From Mumia flava (lineage in GTDB: Bacteria > Actinomycetota > Actinomycetes > Propionibacteriales > Nocardioidaceae), in the NCBI RefSeq assembly GCF_002797495.1, contig NZ_PGEZ01000001.1, forward strand, positions 744,001 to 808,000: DNA of 64,000 bases, read 5' to 3'. Made by a program: the position numbers and the translations under genes. The notes under the pieces were generated by a model. That model worked only from the letters and a program-made list of their open reading frames with translations. It was not told where the DNA came from and made no database searches. Of the stretch, positions 8,509 to 17,192 are shown one piece after another. The stretch's first letter is position 1. Every line of letters starts with the position of its first letter.

Positions 8509-11400
8509 TCAGCCGAGCAGCTCGGGGTGACGGGCGGCGATCGCCGCGGCCTCGGTCCGGGTGGCGACACCCAGCTTGGCGAGGATGTTGGAGACGTGGA
8601 CGGACGCCGTCTTGGTCGAGATGAAGAGCCGCGAGGCGATCTGGCCGTTCGTCAAACCTTCGGTCAGACGTGCCAGCACCTCCCGCTCACGCGGCGTCAG
8701 CGTCGGGAGCTCGGGCCCCGACGTCTCGGACTCGTCCGCGACCGGCGCCTTCGAGCGACGCCGGGGGACCACCGCCTCCAGCTCTGCCTGGAGCGGAGCG
8801 GCACGCAGCCTGCTCGCGCTCTGCCAGGCCTCCTCCGCGGCCCCCGCCGCGCCGGCCCGGTCACCGCGGGCCTGGAGCACGGCGGCGAGCCGGGCACGGG
8901 ACCGCGCGGCCTCGAAGACGTGGCCGAGCTCGTCGAACCGCGCCACGCAGTCGCGCCAGGTCTCGGTCTCCGCCTCGACGTCGGTCTCCTCGCCCAGCAG
9001 CCTCCGCAGGCGCGCGTCCTCAGCGGCCACCCGGACCTGCCACGCGCCACCCTCGGGGCCGAACGGGCCCCGGGTCTGCACCGAGCGCTCCGCGTCGCGG
9101 ATCAGCGCGTCGGCACGCTCGCCCAGGGCCTCGGCCTGCGCACCGCGGGCCGTCGTCGCCGCCGCCGCGAGCCGGCCCAGCGCGAGCCCGGACATCCGCA
9201 CCCGCGCCGGGGCGTACCGGTCGTGCCAGTCCTCGGTCAGGCACCGCACGAGGTCGTCGTGCCACCGCATCGCCGACTCGGCGTCCGGTGCCAGATCGAT
9301 CGCAGCCGTGCCCGCGTAGATCGCCAGCGCGACGTCGCGGCTCCAGTGCGTGCGCAGCTCGTCGGCCGTCGCGATCCCGTCGTCCGCAGCACGGCCCGCC
9401 GACACCAGCAGGCCGATCGCCCTCAGGGCCGCCGCCGCGACCGTCGGCGGACGCAGGCGCTCGACGTCCCCCAGCGTGTCGACGAGGTCCCACTGGCCGA
9501 GCAGATAGGCGGTGAGGGACCCGAAGAACCGCCCGTCGAACCCGTACGGAGCCCACCGTCGTCCCGCCCGCTCGGCCAGCTCCATCGCGGCGAGGAACTC
9601 GCGCTCCGCGTCCTCGAGCTCACCGCGGTCGTGGAAGTGGAACGCGAGGATGTGGTGCGCGCGCAACTCACCGACCTCGTTGCCCTGCTCGCGCGTGGTC
9701 TCGACCAGCTCCTCGAGCCTGCGGCGGTTGGCTGCCGGGTCGTCGCCGGTGCGCGAGCGGACCCGTGTCTGAGTGATCACGGCGTCGTCGATGACGCGCC
9801 GCAGACCGAGCCGTCTGGCCAGGGCGATCGCCTGCTCCGACCAGCGCAGCGCCTCGTCGTCGCGCCGCTCCGACATCGCCAGGTATGCGGCGAGGTTCTC
9901 GACCTGGGCACGCAGTGCGGTCGGCTCCTCCGGGACGAGCGTGAACAGCGTCTCCAGCGTCTCGGCGGTCTCGCGATTGCGCTCCGACAGCGAGCACGCC
10001 GTCCCGAAGGCGATCAGGAGCCGGACCCGGTCGTCCACGGCGACCTCGGGGTCGAGACGGTCGATGTGGTCCCGGACCAGGTCGCCGGCTCGCCGGACGT
10101 ACCCCGCGGCGATCAGGGCCTCGCTCGCCGCGAGCACGAGCTCGACGGTGTCCGTGCCCTCGGGCGCCGAGTCGACCAGCCCGAGCGCCCGCTCGTAGTG
10201 CTGCGCGGCCTCCTCGTGCCCTGCGACCCGGGTCGCGCGCTCCGCCGCCGTCACGCTGGCGGTGAAGGCCGCCTCGTACATCCCCGCCTCCATCGCGTGC
10301 CGCGCCACGTCGGCGGCGTGCGCCTGGGGATCGAGCGCCGCGACGTAGGCGGCGTGCAGCCGGCGTCGCTCACCGGGCAGCAGGTCGTCACGCACCACCT
10401 CGCCGAGCAGCGCGTGCCGGAACACGTAGGTGTCACGGGTGGTGCGGGACAGGATCCGGTGGTCCAGGGCGGACCGGATCGCGGTCTCCAGGGACGCCGG
10501 GTCGAGCCCGGCGACCTGGGCCAGCAGGTCGTCGTCGACCTCGCCACCCGCGCACGCCATCACCCGGACCAGCTGGCGCGCGTCGTCGTCGAGGCGGTCG
10601 AGGCGCACCAGCAGGAGCTCCGCCAGCGTCCACGGCAGCGGACCGTCCTCGACGTCCAGGAGCTCCTCGACGATGAACGCGTTGCCGCCGGCGCGCCGGA
10701 CGATGGCGTCCAGCGACTCCGTGCTCAGGGTGCGACCCCGGGAGACCGCGAGGTCTCGAACCTCGTCGGCGGCGAGCGGCCGCAGGTCGAGCCGCTGGAC
10801 GTCCGGCAGCCGTCCCCACTCGGCGACGTCGCTGCGCAGGGGGTGTCGGCGGTGCAGGTCGTCGCTGCGGTAGGAGACCACCACCCGGACCGGGCCGTCG
10901 AAGCGCTGGGTGAGGACGTAGCGCAGCAGGTGGCGCGTCGACGCGTCGGCCCAGTGCGCGTCCTCCACCACCAGCAGCACCGGCGCCGCCGTCGCGAGCG
11001 TCTCCAGCGACGCCGTCACCGCCGCGAACAGCTCCCCGCGGTCCGCCTCCGGCGGGTCTCCCCCGCCGAGCAGCCCGGCGAGCACCGGCGAACGCTCCCC
11101 GAGAGCCGCGCGGGTCGGCGGTTCCAGGCCGCTCAGCACCTCCGCGAACGGTTGGTACGGGATCCCCGCGTCGCCGAGGTCGACGCAGTGGCCGACGAGC
11201 ACCCGATGACCCAGGTCCGACGCGCGGACCGCGGTCTCGCGCAGCAGGCGCGTCTTGCCCATGCCGGCGTCGCCGCTGAGCAGCACGGCCCCGCGCGCGT
11301 CGGGGTCGTCGACCCCGACCGCGGCGAGGAGCTTGTCGAGCTCGACGACGCGGCCCACGAGCGGCGTCGTCGGCCTCCAGTCGGCCATGTTCTCCATCAT
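8509..11400 (-). CDS. Large ATP-binding LuxR-family regulator (LAL type)
   Basis: 963 residues: an N-terminal AAA/ATPase module with Walker A SGDAGMGKTRLLRE (about residues 35-50) and Walker B VLLVVEDAHWAD, a long helical TPR-like middle part, and a C-terminal GerE/LuxR helix-turn-helix (LTPREREVLARLTEGLTNGQ, then FISTKTASVHVSNILAKLGV). This is the domain order of MalT/LAL activators, which bind ATP and an inducer before binding DNA. The first in-frame ATG (MMENMADW) is at 11400; the frame beyond it has no start with support and no homology. Target genes cannot be inferred from the neighbours. Confidence 0.88.
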   Translation of the reverse strand: MMENMADWRPTTPLVGRVVELDKLLAAVGVDDPDARGAVLLSGDAGMGKTRLLRETAVRASDLGHRVLVGHCVDLGDAGIPYQPFAEVLSGLEPPTRAALGERSPVLAGLLGGGDPPEADRGELFAAVTASLETLATAAPVLLVVEDAHWADASTRHLLRYVLTQRFDGPVRVVVSYRSDDLHRRHPLRSDVAEWGRLPDVQRLDLRPLAADEVRDLAVSRGRTLSTESLDAIVRRAGGNAFIVEELLDVEDGPLPWTLAELLLVRLDRLDDDARQLVRVMACAGGEVDDDLLAQVAGLDPASLETAIRSALDHRILSRTTRDTYVFRHALLGEVVRDDLLPGERRRLHAAYVAALDPQAHAADVARHAMEAGMYEAAFTASVTAAERATRVAGHEEAAQHYERALGLVDSAPEGTDTVELVLAASEALIAAGYVRRAGDLVRDHIDRLDPEVAVDDRVRLLIAFGTACSLSERNRETAETLETLFTLVPEEPTALRAQVENLAAYLAMSERRDDEALRWSEQAIALARRLGLRRVIDDAVITQTRVRSRTGDDPAANRRRLEELVETTREQGNEVGELRAHHILAFHFHDRGELEDAEREFLAAMELAERAGRRWAPYGFDGRFFGSLTAYLLGQWDLVDTLGDVERLRPPTVAAAALRAIGLLVSAGRAADDGIATADELRTHWSRDVALAIYAGTAAIDLAPDAESAMRWHDDLVRCLTEDWHDRYAPARVRMSGLALGRLAAAATTARGAQAEALGERADALIRDAERSVQTRGPFGPEGGAWQVRVAAEDARLRRLLGEETDVEAETETWRDCVARFDELGHVFEAARSRARLAAVLQARGDRAGAAGAAEEAWQSASRLRAAPLQAELEAVVPRRRSKAPVADESETSGPELPTLTPREREVLARLTEGLTNGQIASRLFISTKTASVHVSNILAKLGVATRTEAAAIAARHPELLG

Positions 11401-11479
11401 GGCCGATGCCACCGACAGGACTCGAACGGATTCCGGACAGCAGACCGGTCTCCGACGGCCCTGCTCGACCGCGGGCGCG

Positions 11480-11869
11480 TCAGCGGGGTGCGTCGCCCTC
11501 CTCGGCCGTGGTCCACGCCAGGCCCTCGTCGACGTCCACCGGGGTCCCGGTCGGTGTCGAGGAGTACGTGCCCTCGATGTCGGCGTCGTCGGTGGCGGAG
11601 TGCGCTCCACCCGTCACCTTGTGCGCCGCGTCGGACACCTTGTCCTTCACGACCGGCGCCTGCGTCTTGATCGTGTCGGTCACCTTGTCCTTGACCACCG
11701 GCGCCTGCGTCTTGATCGTGTCTCCGGCCTTGGACATCCCGCTCTGGACCGGCTGGCTGCCGACCAGCTTCTTCGTCTGGGCCACGATCTGGTCGTACCG
11801 CTCGCGGCCGGCCCGGGTGCCCAGCACGTATCCCACTCCTGCGGCGAGGAGAAGTGAAGTCTTGCGCAT
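11480..11869 (-). CDS. Small YtxH-like membrane-anchored protein with internal repeat
   Basis: 129 residues. It starts MRKTSLLLAAGVGYVLGTRAG, a hydrophobic N-terminal segment ending in the GxxxGxRAGRERYDQI pattern seen in YtxH-domain proteins of actinobacteria. An amphipathic helical stretch follows with a 14-residue sequence (DTIKTQAPVVKDKV) present twice in tandem, then an acidic, disordered tail. ATG 11869 has a Shine-Dalgarno (GAGAGGAA). It is likely a membrane-tethered stress or envelope protein; the exact role is not known. Confidence 0.7.
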   Translation of the reverse strand: MRKTSLLLAAGVGYVLGTRAGRERYDQIVAQTKKLVGSQPVQSGMSKAGDTIKTQAPVVKDKVTDTIKTQAPVVKDKVSDAAHKVTGGAHSATDDADIEGTYSSTPTGTPVDVDEGLAWTTAEEGDAPR

Positions 11870-11923
11870 GTACGTTCCTCTCGGTCGCGGCTGATCCTGC
11901 GACGCTAGCGCGTCCGGGCCGCG

Positions 11924-12877
11924 TCAACCACTGTCGGCGTCGGGCTCGGCCGGTTCGGCCGCCTCGTCGCGCTCCGCCCACTCCAACAGCGGCGCGATGG
12001 AGAACACCGCGTCGTCGATCCCCGCGTGCAGGTCGCCCACCTCGGCGAACCGCCCGGGCATCGTGGCGATCGTGAAGTCCGCCGGCTCCGCGTCGTCGAT
12101 CTCGTCCCAGCGCACCGGTGCGGAGACCAGACCCTCGGGCACGCCGCGGACCGAGTACGCGGCGGCGATCGTGTGGTCGCGGGCGTTCTGGTTGTAGTCG
12201 ACGAACAGCGCCGCCGGGTCGCGGTCCTTGCGCCACCAGGTCGTCGTGACGTCCTCGGGGGCGCGGCGCTCCACCTCCCGCGCGAACGCCCACGCGGCCC
12301 GCCGTACGTCGGCGAACCCGTGACCCGGCTCGATCCGGACGTAGACGTGCATCCCCGCCCCGCCCGAGGTCTTCGGCCATCCGGTCGCCCCGAGCTCGTC
12401 GAGGATCTCGTGCACCACGTGAGCGACCCGCCGTACGGTCGCGTAGTCGCAGGCCGGACCCGGGTCGAGGTCGATCCGCCACTCGTCGGGGGACTCGGTG
12501 TCCGCGCGCCGGGAGTTCCAGGGGTGGAACTCGACGGTCGACATCTGCACCGCCCAGATCACGCTCGCCGGCTCGGTCACGCACAGCTCGTACGCGTGGC
12601 GCCCGTAGCGCGGGAACTCCACCCGGACGGTCTCCAGCCACGGCGGCGCGCCGGCCGGGACCCGCTTCTGGTGGACCTTGTCGCCCGCGACGCCCTTGGG
12701 GAAGCGGTGCAGCATGCACGGCCGGTCCCGCAGCGCGCGGACGATCCCGTCGGAGACCGCCAGGTAGTACTCGACCAGGTCCAGCTTGGTCTCGCCGCGG
12801 GCGGGGAAGTACACGCGGTCGGGGTTCGTCACGCGTACGGTCCGAGGCCCGATCTCGATCTCGACGGCGTCCGCCAT
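11924..12877 (-). CDS. Stand-alone LigD-type DNA polymerase/primase domain protein
   Basis: 317 residues matching the polymerase (primase-like, AEP superfamily) domain of bacterial NHEJ LigD: VRVTNPDRVYFPARGETKLDLVEYY, MLHRFPKGVAGDKVHQKR, SVIWAVQMSTVEFHPWNSR, EWRIDLDPGP (metal-binding Asp pair DLD), GWPKTSGGAGMHVYVRIEP (catalytic KTSGG/HVY) and DYNQNARDHTIAAAYSVR. No ligase or nuclease domain is attached and no ku gene is visible nearby, so this is one of the free-standing PolDom/PrimPol paralogues common in actinobacteria, used in gap filling or end repair. I chose ATG 12877; the preceding in-frame residues show no homology. Confidence 0.9.
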   Translation of the reverse strand: MADAVEIEIGPRTVRVTNPDRVYFPARGETKLDLVEYYLAVSDGIVRALRDRPCMLHRFPKGVAGDKVHQKRVPAGAPPWLETVRVEFPRYGRHAYELCVTEPASVIWAVQMSTVEFHPWNSRRADTESPDEWRIDLDPGPACDYATVRRVAHVVHEILDELGATGWPKTSGGAGMHVYVRIEPGHGFADVRRAAWAFAREVERRAPEDVTTTWWRKDRDPAALFVDYNQNARDHTIAAAYSVRGVPEGLVSAPVRWDEIDDAEPADFTIATMPGRFAEVGDLHAGIDDAVFSIAPLLEWAERDEAAEPAEPDADSG

Positions 12878-12938
12878 GCGGTGATCCTCGCAGCGGCTCC
12901 GGCGCACCGCCAGTGCGCCGCGCGGGCACGGACGCAGA

Positions 12939-12981
12939 GAGCCGGCCCGGGCCGACCCCCCGGCCGGGCCCGAGCCGGCTC
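12939..12981. terminator. Hairpin terminator after the small-gene pair
   Basis: The 15-base arms at 12939-12953 and 12967-12981 pair with one mismatch around a 13-base loop. The hairpin lies 44 bases after the stop of the 46-residue gene that ends at 13025 on the reverse strand. The remaining bases between 12878 and 13024 hold no gene that I can support. Confidence 0.5.
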
Positions 12982-13024
12982 GCCGCCGCCGCCGACGCGG
13001 CGGCCTCGATCTCGGCCGCCTCGC

Positions 13025-13165
13025 TCACAGCGGCGGCGTGCGGCTGTCGAAGTCGTGGTGGGTGCCGACGCGGCGCGGTGCACCGTCGTGCGCCGTACGC
13101 AGCGTCATCATCGCGATCGCCAGCACGCCCGCGACGATCAGCAGTGCGCTCAGGAACTCGGTCAT
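13025..13165 (-). CDS. Very small single-span membrane protein (46 residues)
   Basis: MTEFLSALLIVAGVLAIAMM begins a short protein with one hydrophobic helix (about residues 5-21) followed by a basic, His-containing tail ending DSRTPPL. The ATG at 13163-13165 has an excellent Shine-Dalgarno (GAGAGGAGAAGG), which argues strongly that it is translated. It is followed by a hairpin terminator and preceded by another small gene on the same strand. I do not recognise the family; such one-helix proteins can be subunits or regulators of membrane complexes. Confidence 0.6.
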   Translation of the reverse strand: MTEFLSALLIVAGVLAIAMMTLRTAHDGAPRRVGTHHDFDSRTPPL

Positions 13166-13201
13166 GGTCCTTCTCCTCTCAGTTCTCGTACGGCGTCGGG
13201 C

Positions 13202-13330
13202 TCAGGCCGTGCGTCCGCCACGACGCCGACGACGACGGATCCTGCGACCCGGCGTCACGTCGTGCGGGCGCGCCTTCTCGATGCGGTAGGCGTTCTGAGC
13301 CGCCACCCACTCCTCCGGTGCGATCAGCAT
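13202..13330 (-). CDS. Very small basic protein (42 residues), hypothetical
   Basis: The reading frame from ATG 13330 gives MLIAPEEWVAAQNAYRIEKA followed by a highly basic tail with a run of arginines (GRRIRRRRRRGGRTA). The upstream GAGGGGG could serve as a ribosome site. The Trp- and Tyr-containing first half looks like genuine protein rather than frame noise, and a longer overlapping frame at 13179-13370 looks like noise. A nucleic-acid-binding role is possible from the basic tail, but nothing more can be said. Confidence 0.42.
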   Translation of the reverse strand: MLIAPEEWVAAQNAYRIEKARPHDVTPGRRIRRRRRRGGRTA

Positions 13331-13382
13331 CTCGGGCCCCCTCGTGCTCGTCCGTCCTCGTCGATGACACAAGAGTCGTCTC

Positions 13383-13453
13383 CTGAGGTACGCGCGGAAC
13401 TCGGCCGACTGCCGTATCTGCTACCTCAGATGCGGGGCCGTAGGTACCTCAGA
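13383..13453. promoter_or_regulatory. Three copies of TACCTCAG-type motif upstream of small genes
   Basis: CTGAGGTAC at 13383-13391 faces TACCTCAGA at 13422-13430 and again TACCTCAGA at 13445-13453. The 9-base identity in two direct copies plus one inverted copy within 71 bases, in the only upstream region of the small-gene pair, suggests binding sites for a regulator. No adjacent regulator gene is obvious. Confidence 0.4.
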
Positions 13454-13477
13454 AGCCCTCGACCCGCCCCTGGGGGG

Positions 13478-14617
13478 TCAGGCGCCGGCGACGAGGGTGC
13501 GAGCGACGAGCGGGACGCCGGGGCGGTACGCCAGGTGGACGTACGAGGGAGCGTCGAGGACGCAGAGGTCCGCGCGGGCCCCGACCCGCAGATGGCCGAC
13601 GTCGTCGCGGCGCAGCGACCCGGCGCCGCCGCAGGTGGCCGCGTGCAGCGCCTCCAGCGGGGTCATCCCCATCTCGCGGACCGCCAGCGCGATGCACAGC
13701 GGCATCGAGGACGTGTAGGAGCTGCCCGGGTTGCAGTCGGTCGCGAGAGCCACCCTGACGCCCGCGTCGATCAGGCGCCGCGCGTGCGGGTAGGGGTGGT
13801 GCGTGGAGAACTCGACCCCGGGCAGCAGTCCGGCCACGGTGTCGCTGCCGGCCAGCGCGTCGACGTCGGCGTCGGAGAGGTAGGTGCAGTGGTCCACCGC
13901 GGCGGCGCCGAGCTCGCAGGCCAGACGGACGCCGGGTCCCGGGCCGAGCTGGTTGGCGTGGAGCCGCATCCCGAGCCCGGCGTCGCGCCCGGCCACCAGC
14001 ACGGCCCGGGCGGCGTCGGCGTCGAACGCCCCGTCCTCGCAGAACGCGTCGATCCATCGCGCGTACGGAGCACAGGCCCCGAGCATCGGCCCGGTCACCA
14101 GGTCCACGTACGCCGCGGGGTCGGTGCCGTCGGGGACGACGTGAGCCCCGAGGAACGTGGTCTCCTCGGTCCGCCCGCGCGCGATCCGCAGCGCTCGCTC
14201 CTCGTCGTCGACGGTGAGCCCGTAGCCGCTCTTGATCTCCACGGTCGTCGTACCCTGCCGGCGCATCTCGGCGAGCAGCCGGTCGACGGTCGCGGCGAGG
14301 TCGGCGTCGGAGGCGGCACGGGTCGCGGCGACGGTCGTACGGATCCCGCCGGCGGTGTACCGGCGCCCGGACGCCCGGGCCTCGAACTCGCCCGCGCGGT
14401 CGCCGGCGAAGACCAGGTGGCTGTGCGCGTCCACGAACCCCGGCAGCACCGCCGCGCCGTCCACGTCGAGGACCTCGTCGGCCGCAGGGGCCTCGGTGGC
14501 CGCTCCGGTCCACGCCACCCGTCCGTCCTCGACCACCAGCGCCGCGTCCACCAGGACCGGCCGCTCGGGGTCCCAGGTGACCAGCTCGGCGGCGCCGGTG
14601 ACCAGCAGGCTGCTCAC
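13478..14617 (-). CDS. hutI: Imidazolonepropionase (histidine degradation)
   Basis: 379 residues, amidohydrolase superfamily. It hydrolyses 4-imidazolone-5-propionate to N-formimidoyl-L-glutamate in the third step of histidine breakdown. Visible family signatures: [16 protein letters not shown] (metal-binding HxH), [43 protein letters not shown] (metal His), [20 protein letters not shown] (catalytic Asp) and the C-terminal [25 protein letters not shown] 14617 overlaps the hutF stop as GTGA, so the two are translationally coupled. It is the last gene of the hut operon. Confidence 0.95.
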   Translation of the reverse strand: MSSLLVTGAAELVTWDPERPVLVDAALVVEDGRVAWTGAATEAPAADEVLDVDGAAVLPGFVDAHSHLVFAGDRAGEFEARASGRRYTAGGIRTTVAATRAASDADLAATVDRLLAEMRRQGTTTVEIKSGYGLTVDDEERALRIARGRTEETTFLGAHVVPDGTDPAAYVDLVTGPMLGACAPYARWIDAFCEDGAFDADAARAVLVAGRDAGLGMRLHANQLGPGPGVRLACELGAAAVDHCTYLSDADVDALAGSDTVAGLLPGVEFSTHHPYPHARRLIDAGVRVALATDCNPGSSYTSSMPLCIALAVREMGMTPLEALHAATCGGAGSLRRDDVGHLRVGARADLCVLDAPSYVHLAYRPGVPLVARTLVAGA

Positions 14618-15756
14618 ACGCGCTCCCAGACCGCCCCGACTGCCTTGCGCATCAGCACCGCGACCTCGTCCGGCCCGTACGCGAGGTCCTGCGGCGGCTC
14701 CACGTCGGCGGCGGTCGCGGCCCACAGCGGTTCGGTCGCGCCGGCGGTCCGGACGGTGTCGGTGCGCAGCTCGAACGCGTCCGCGTCGGCGAGCGCCGGG
14801 TCGAACCCGAGCGAGCCGTACCCCGTCCGCGTCGCCGCCTCGGTCAGCGCGACGGCGTCGAAGGAGCCGCGCCGCCCGCTCGTCAGCCGCTCCCCCATCT
14901 CCACCGCCCTCGCCTCGACGAACGGGTCGATCACCGTCTGCCCGTCCGACCCGAGCGTGAGCCGCGCGCCCGCGTCGCGCAACCGGGCAGCCGGGCCGAT
15001 CCCGTCGGCGAGGTCCGCCTCGGTCGTCGGACAGAGACACACGTACGACCCGGCGTCGCCCAGCGCCGCGACGTCCGTGCCCGTCAGGTGCGTCGCGTGC
15101 ACGGCCGTGGTGCGCGACGTCAACGCGCCGGACTCGGCGAGCAGGGCCGTCGGCGTCCGGCCGGTCGCCGCGACGCAGTCGGCGTTCTCCGCCGGCTGCT
15201 CGGAGACGTGCGCGTGCAGGGGTGCTTCCGGGAGGGCCGCGGCGACGCCGGCCAGGTCCGCAGGCGGAACTGCCCGTACGGAGTGGATCGCCGCACCGAC
15301 CACGACGTCGTCGGCGCCGCGGTGCCGACGGGCGAGCTCGGCGACACGGGCTGCCCACGCGTCGACGTCGGGGTCGGCGAAGCGGCGCTGCACACCCTGG
15401 GGCGCACTCCCGAACCCCGACGCGCGGTAGCACGCGTCCAGCAGGCAGATCCTCAGGCCGGCCGCGCGGGCGGCAGCGATCAGCGCCTCCCCGGTCGCGT
15501 TCGGGTCGTCGTACGGACGCCCGTCGGGGCCGTGGTGCAGATAGTGGAACTCCCCCACGACGCCGATCCCGGCGAGCCGCATCTCGGCGTACGTCGCGAC
15601 CGCCAGGTCGTGCAGCAGGTCGGGGTCGAGCACGGCGGCCACGCCGTACATCCGCTCGCGCCAGCCCCAGAAGTCGTCCCCGCCGGTCACGCGGGCGCGC
15701 AGCGCGCGGTGGAAGACATGGCTGTGCGCGTTCGCGAACGCAGGATGACGGGTCAC
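14614..15756 (-). CDS. hutF: Formimidoylglutamate deiminase, short N-terminus
   Basis: 380 residues. It converts N-formimidoylglutamate to N-formylglutamate plus ammonia. The metal site [12 protein letters not shown] is intact, as are [60 protein letters not shown] and [13 protein letters not shown]. Family members usually have about 45 residues before the HxH motif (first strands of the composite beta domain). Here the HxH comes at residues 10-12 and the start, GTG 15756, is fixed by a GTGA overlap with the upstream gene. The upstream in-frame sequence has no HutF homology, so the protein is truly short or N-terminally eroded. Confidence 0.9.
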   Translation of the reverse strand: MTRHPAFANAHSHVFHRALRARVTGGDDFWGWRERMYGVAAVLDPDLLHDLAVATYAEMRLAGIGVVGEFHYLHHGPDGRPYDDPNATGEALIAAARAAGLRICLLDACYRASGFGSAPQGVQRRFADPDVDAWAARVAELARRHRGADDVVVGAAIHSVRAVPPADLAGVAAALPEAPLHAHVSEQPAENADCVAATGRTPTALLAESGALTSRTTAVHATHLTGTDVAALGDAGSYVCLCPTTEADLADGIGPAARLRDAGARLTLGSDGQTVIDPFVEARAVEMGERLTSGRRGSFDAVALTEAATRTGYGSLGFDPALADADAFELRTDTVRTAGATEPLWAATAADVEPPQDLAYGPDEVAVLMRKAVGAVWERV

Positions 15757-17192
15757 GCCAGGTCCCGTACGACGTCGGCGAGCGCGGCGACGCCCGCGTC
15801 GCAGTCCGCGTCCTCGGCGTGCTCGTCCGGGCTGTGCGACACCCCGGTGGGGTTGCGGACGAACAGCATCGTCGTCGGGATCGTCGCGCTGAGCACCCCG
15901 GCGTCGTGGCCCGCTCCGGTCGGGAGCACCGGCGCGTCCAGGAGGCGGGCGAGCCGGTCGGTCAGGGCCGGGTCGAACGTGACGGTCGGCGTCGTCGACT
16001 CCGCCGTGACGTCGATCCCGATCCCGGCCTGGTCGCCGGCCTCGCGGGCGGCGTCGGTGATCTCGGCGACGAGCCGCTCGAGCGTGGCGTCGTCGGCCGC
16101 GCGGGCGTCCAACCAGGCGGCGACCGCTGACGGGATCGCGTTCGCGCCGCCGGGATGGACGCGGAGCTTGCCGAACGTCGCGCGGGCGTCGCGGCGGGTC
16201 GCCGCCTCCGTGGCGGCGAGCACCGTCCGCGCGTACACCGGCATCGGGTCGCACCGGTCGCCCATCGGGGTCGTCCCGGCGTGGTCGGCGCGGCCCCGCA
16301 GGTCGAGGCGCCAGCGTCCGTGCGGCCAGATCGCGCTCGAGACGCCGACCGCGTCACCGGAGTGCACCAGCGCCCGGCCCTGCTCCACGTGCAGCTCCAC
16401 GAAGGTGCCGATCCGGTCCAGCCAGCCGGCGCGGCCCACGGCGTACGGGTCGCGCCCACGGGAACGCAGCACGTCGGCGAGGGTGTCGCCGTCGACGTCC
16501 CTCAGAGCGAGCGCACGGTCCGGGGCGAGGGTTCCGGCGGCGAGCCGCGATCCCGCGCAGGCGACGCCGAACCGCGCCCCCTCCTCGTCGGCGAAGCAGG
16601 CGACCGCGATCGGGCGGGACGGTACGAAGCCCTCGGCGCGGAGCCGGTCGACCGCCGCGAACGCGGAGACGACGCCGAGCGGCCCGTCGTACGCGCCGCC
16701 GTCGGGGACGGAGTCGAGGTGCGAGCCGAGGAGGAGGGCGCTGGGGTCTCGATCGCTCGCTGCGCTCGCGCCTCGACCAACGGTGGGATCGCTCCCCCCG
16801 CCTGCCCCGGTGGTCGAGGCGGGGGCGAGGGACGAGTCCCCGATCGAGACCCCAGGGTCTCGATCGCTCGCTGCGCTCGCGCCTCGACCAACGGTGGGAT
16901 CGCTCCCCCCGCCTGCCCCGGTGGTCGAGGCGGGGGCGAGGGACGAGTCCCCGATCGAGACCCCAGGGTCTCGATCGCTCGCTGCGCTCGCGCCTCGACC
17001 AACGGACAGTGCGGGTTGCCACCAGGCGACCTGGTTGCCGTTGCCGTCCTCGGTCAGCTCCATCGACCGGGCCGCGGCCTCGCCGGCGAACCACTCGCGC
17101 AGCTCGAGGTCGGCGTCGCTCCACGCGAACCGGCGGTACCCGCCGGTGCGCCGGTCGCGACCGACGTCCGCGATCGCGTCGAGCGCCTTCAC
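15753..17192 (-). CDS. M20-family amidohydrolase of the hut operon (allantoate/carbamoyl amidohydrolase-like), with in-frame repeat insert
   Basis: 479 residues. It resembles allantoate amidohydrolases and N-carbamoyl-L-amino-acid hydrolases: [21 protein letters not shown] (metal His and Asp), [12 protein letters not shown] (Glu-Glu), [46 protein letters not shown] (metal His). Within a hut operon that makes N-formylglutamate and lacks a hutG, it most likely removes the formyl group. Residues 63-150 are not part of the family: they are two and a third copies of a 37-residue repeat inserted just before the first metal ligand. Without them the length (about 390) is normal. GTG 17192 overlaps the hutU stop (GTGA); the stop overlaps hutF. 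Confidence 0.85.
   Translation of the reverse strand: MKALDAIADVGRDRRTGGYRRFAWSDADLELREWFAGEAAARSMELTEDGNGNQVAWWQPALSVGRGASAASDRDPGVSIGDSSLAPASTTGAGGGSDPTVGRGASAASDRDPGVSIGDSSLAPASTTGAGGGSDPTVGRGASAASDRDPSALLLGSHLDSVPDGGAYDGPLGVVSAFAAVDRLRAEGFVPSRPIAVACFADEEGARFGVACAGSRLAAGTLAPDRALALRDVDGDTLADVLRSRGRDPYAVGRAGWLDRIGTFVELHVEQGRALVHSGDAVGVSSAIWPHGRWRLDLRGRADHAGTTPMGDRCDPMPVYARTVLAATEAATRRDARATFGKLRVHPGGANAIPSAVAAWLDARAADDATLERLVAEITDAAREAGDQAGIGIDVTAESTTPTVTFDPALTDRLARLLDAPVLPTGAGHDAGVLSATIPTTMLFVRNPTGVSHSPDEHAEDADCDAGVAALADVVRDLA
16744..17005. repeat. 111-bp repeat array inside the hut amidohydrolase gene
   Basis: Units start at 16744, 16855 and 16966 with an exact 111-base (37-codon) period; the third is partial, ending at 17005. 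Each full unit is a nested palindrome: GGGTCTCGATCG (16744-16755) pairs with 16841-16852, and CGCCTCGACCA (16769-16779) pairs with 16811-16821. The reading frame is kept throughout, giving a low-complexity Gly/Ser/Ala/Asp protein insert. A partial copy of the same element occurs at 24993-25070 in another gene. Confidence 0.85.

Noticed and set aside
11405-11425. Sequence resembling the 3' end of a tRNA (GTTCGAGTCCTGTC on the reverse strand)
   Set aside because: The T-stem cannot pair on its 5' side and no acceptor, D-arm or anticodon arm precedes it; a 9-base consensus match is expected by chance. No integrase is near.
13179-13370. Reverse frame of 63 codons
   Set aside because: Composition is noise-like; the overlapping 42-codon frame from 13330 has more protein-like composition.
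16744-17005. Insertion sequence in the amidohydrolase gene
   Set aside because: No transposase and no target duplication; it is a 111-bp tandem repeat that keeps the frame.
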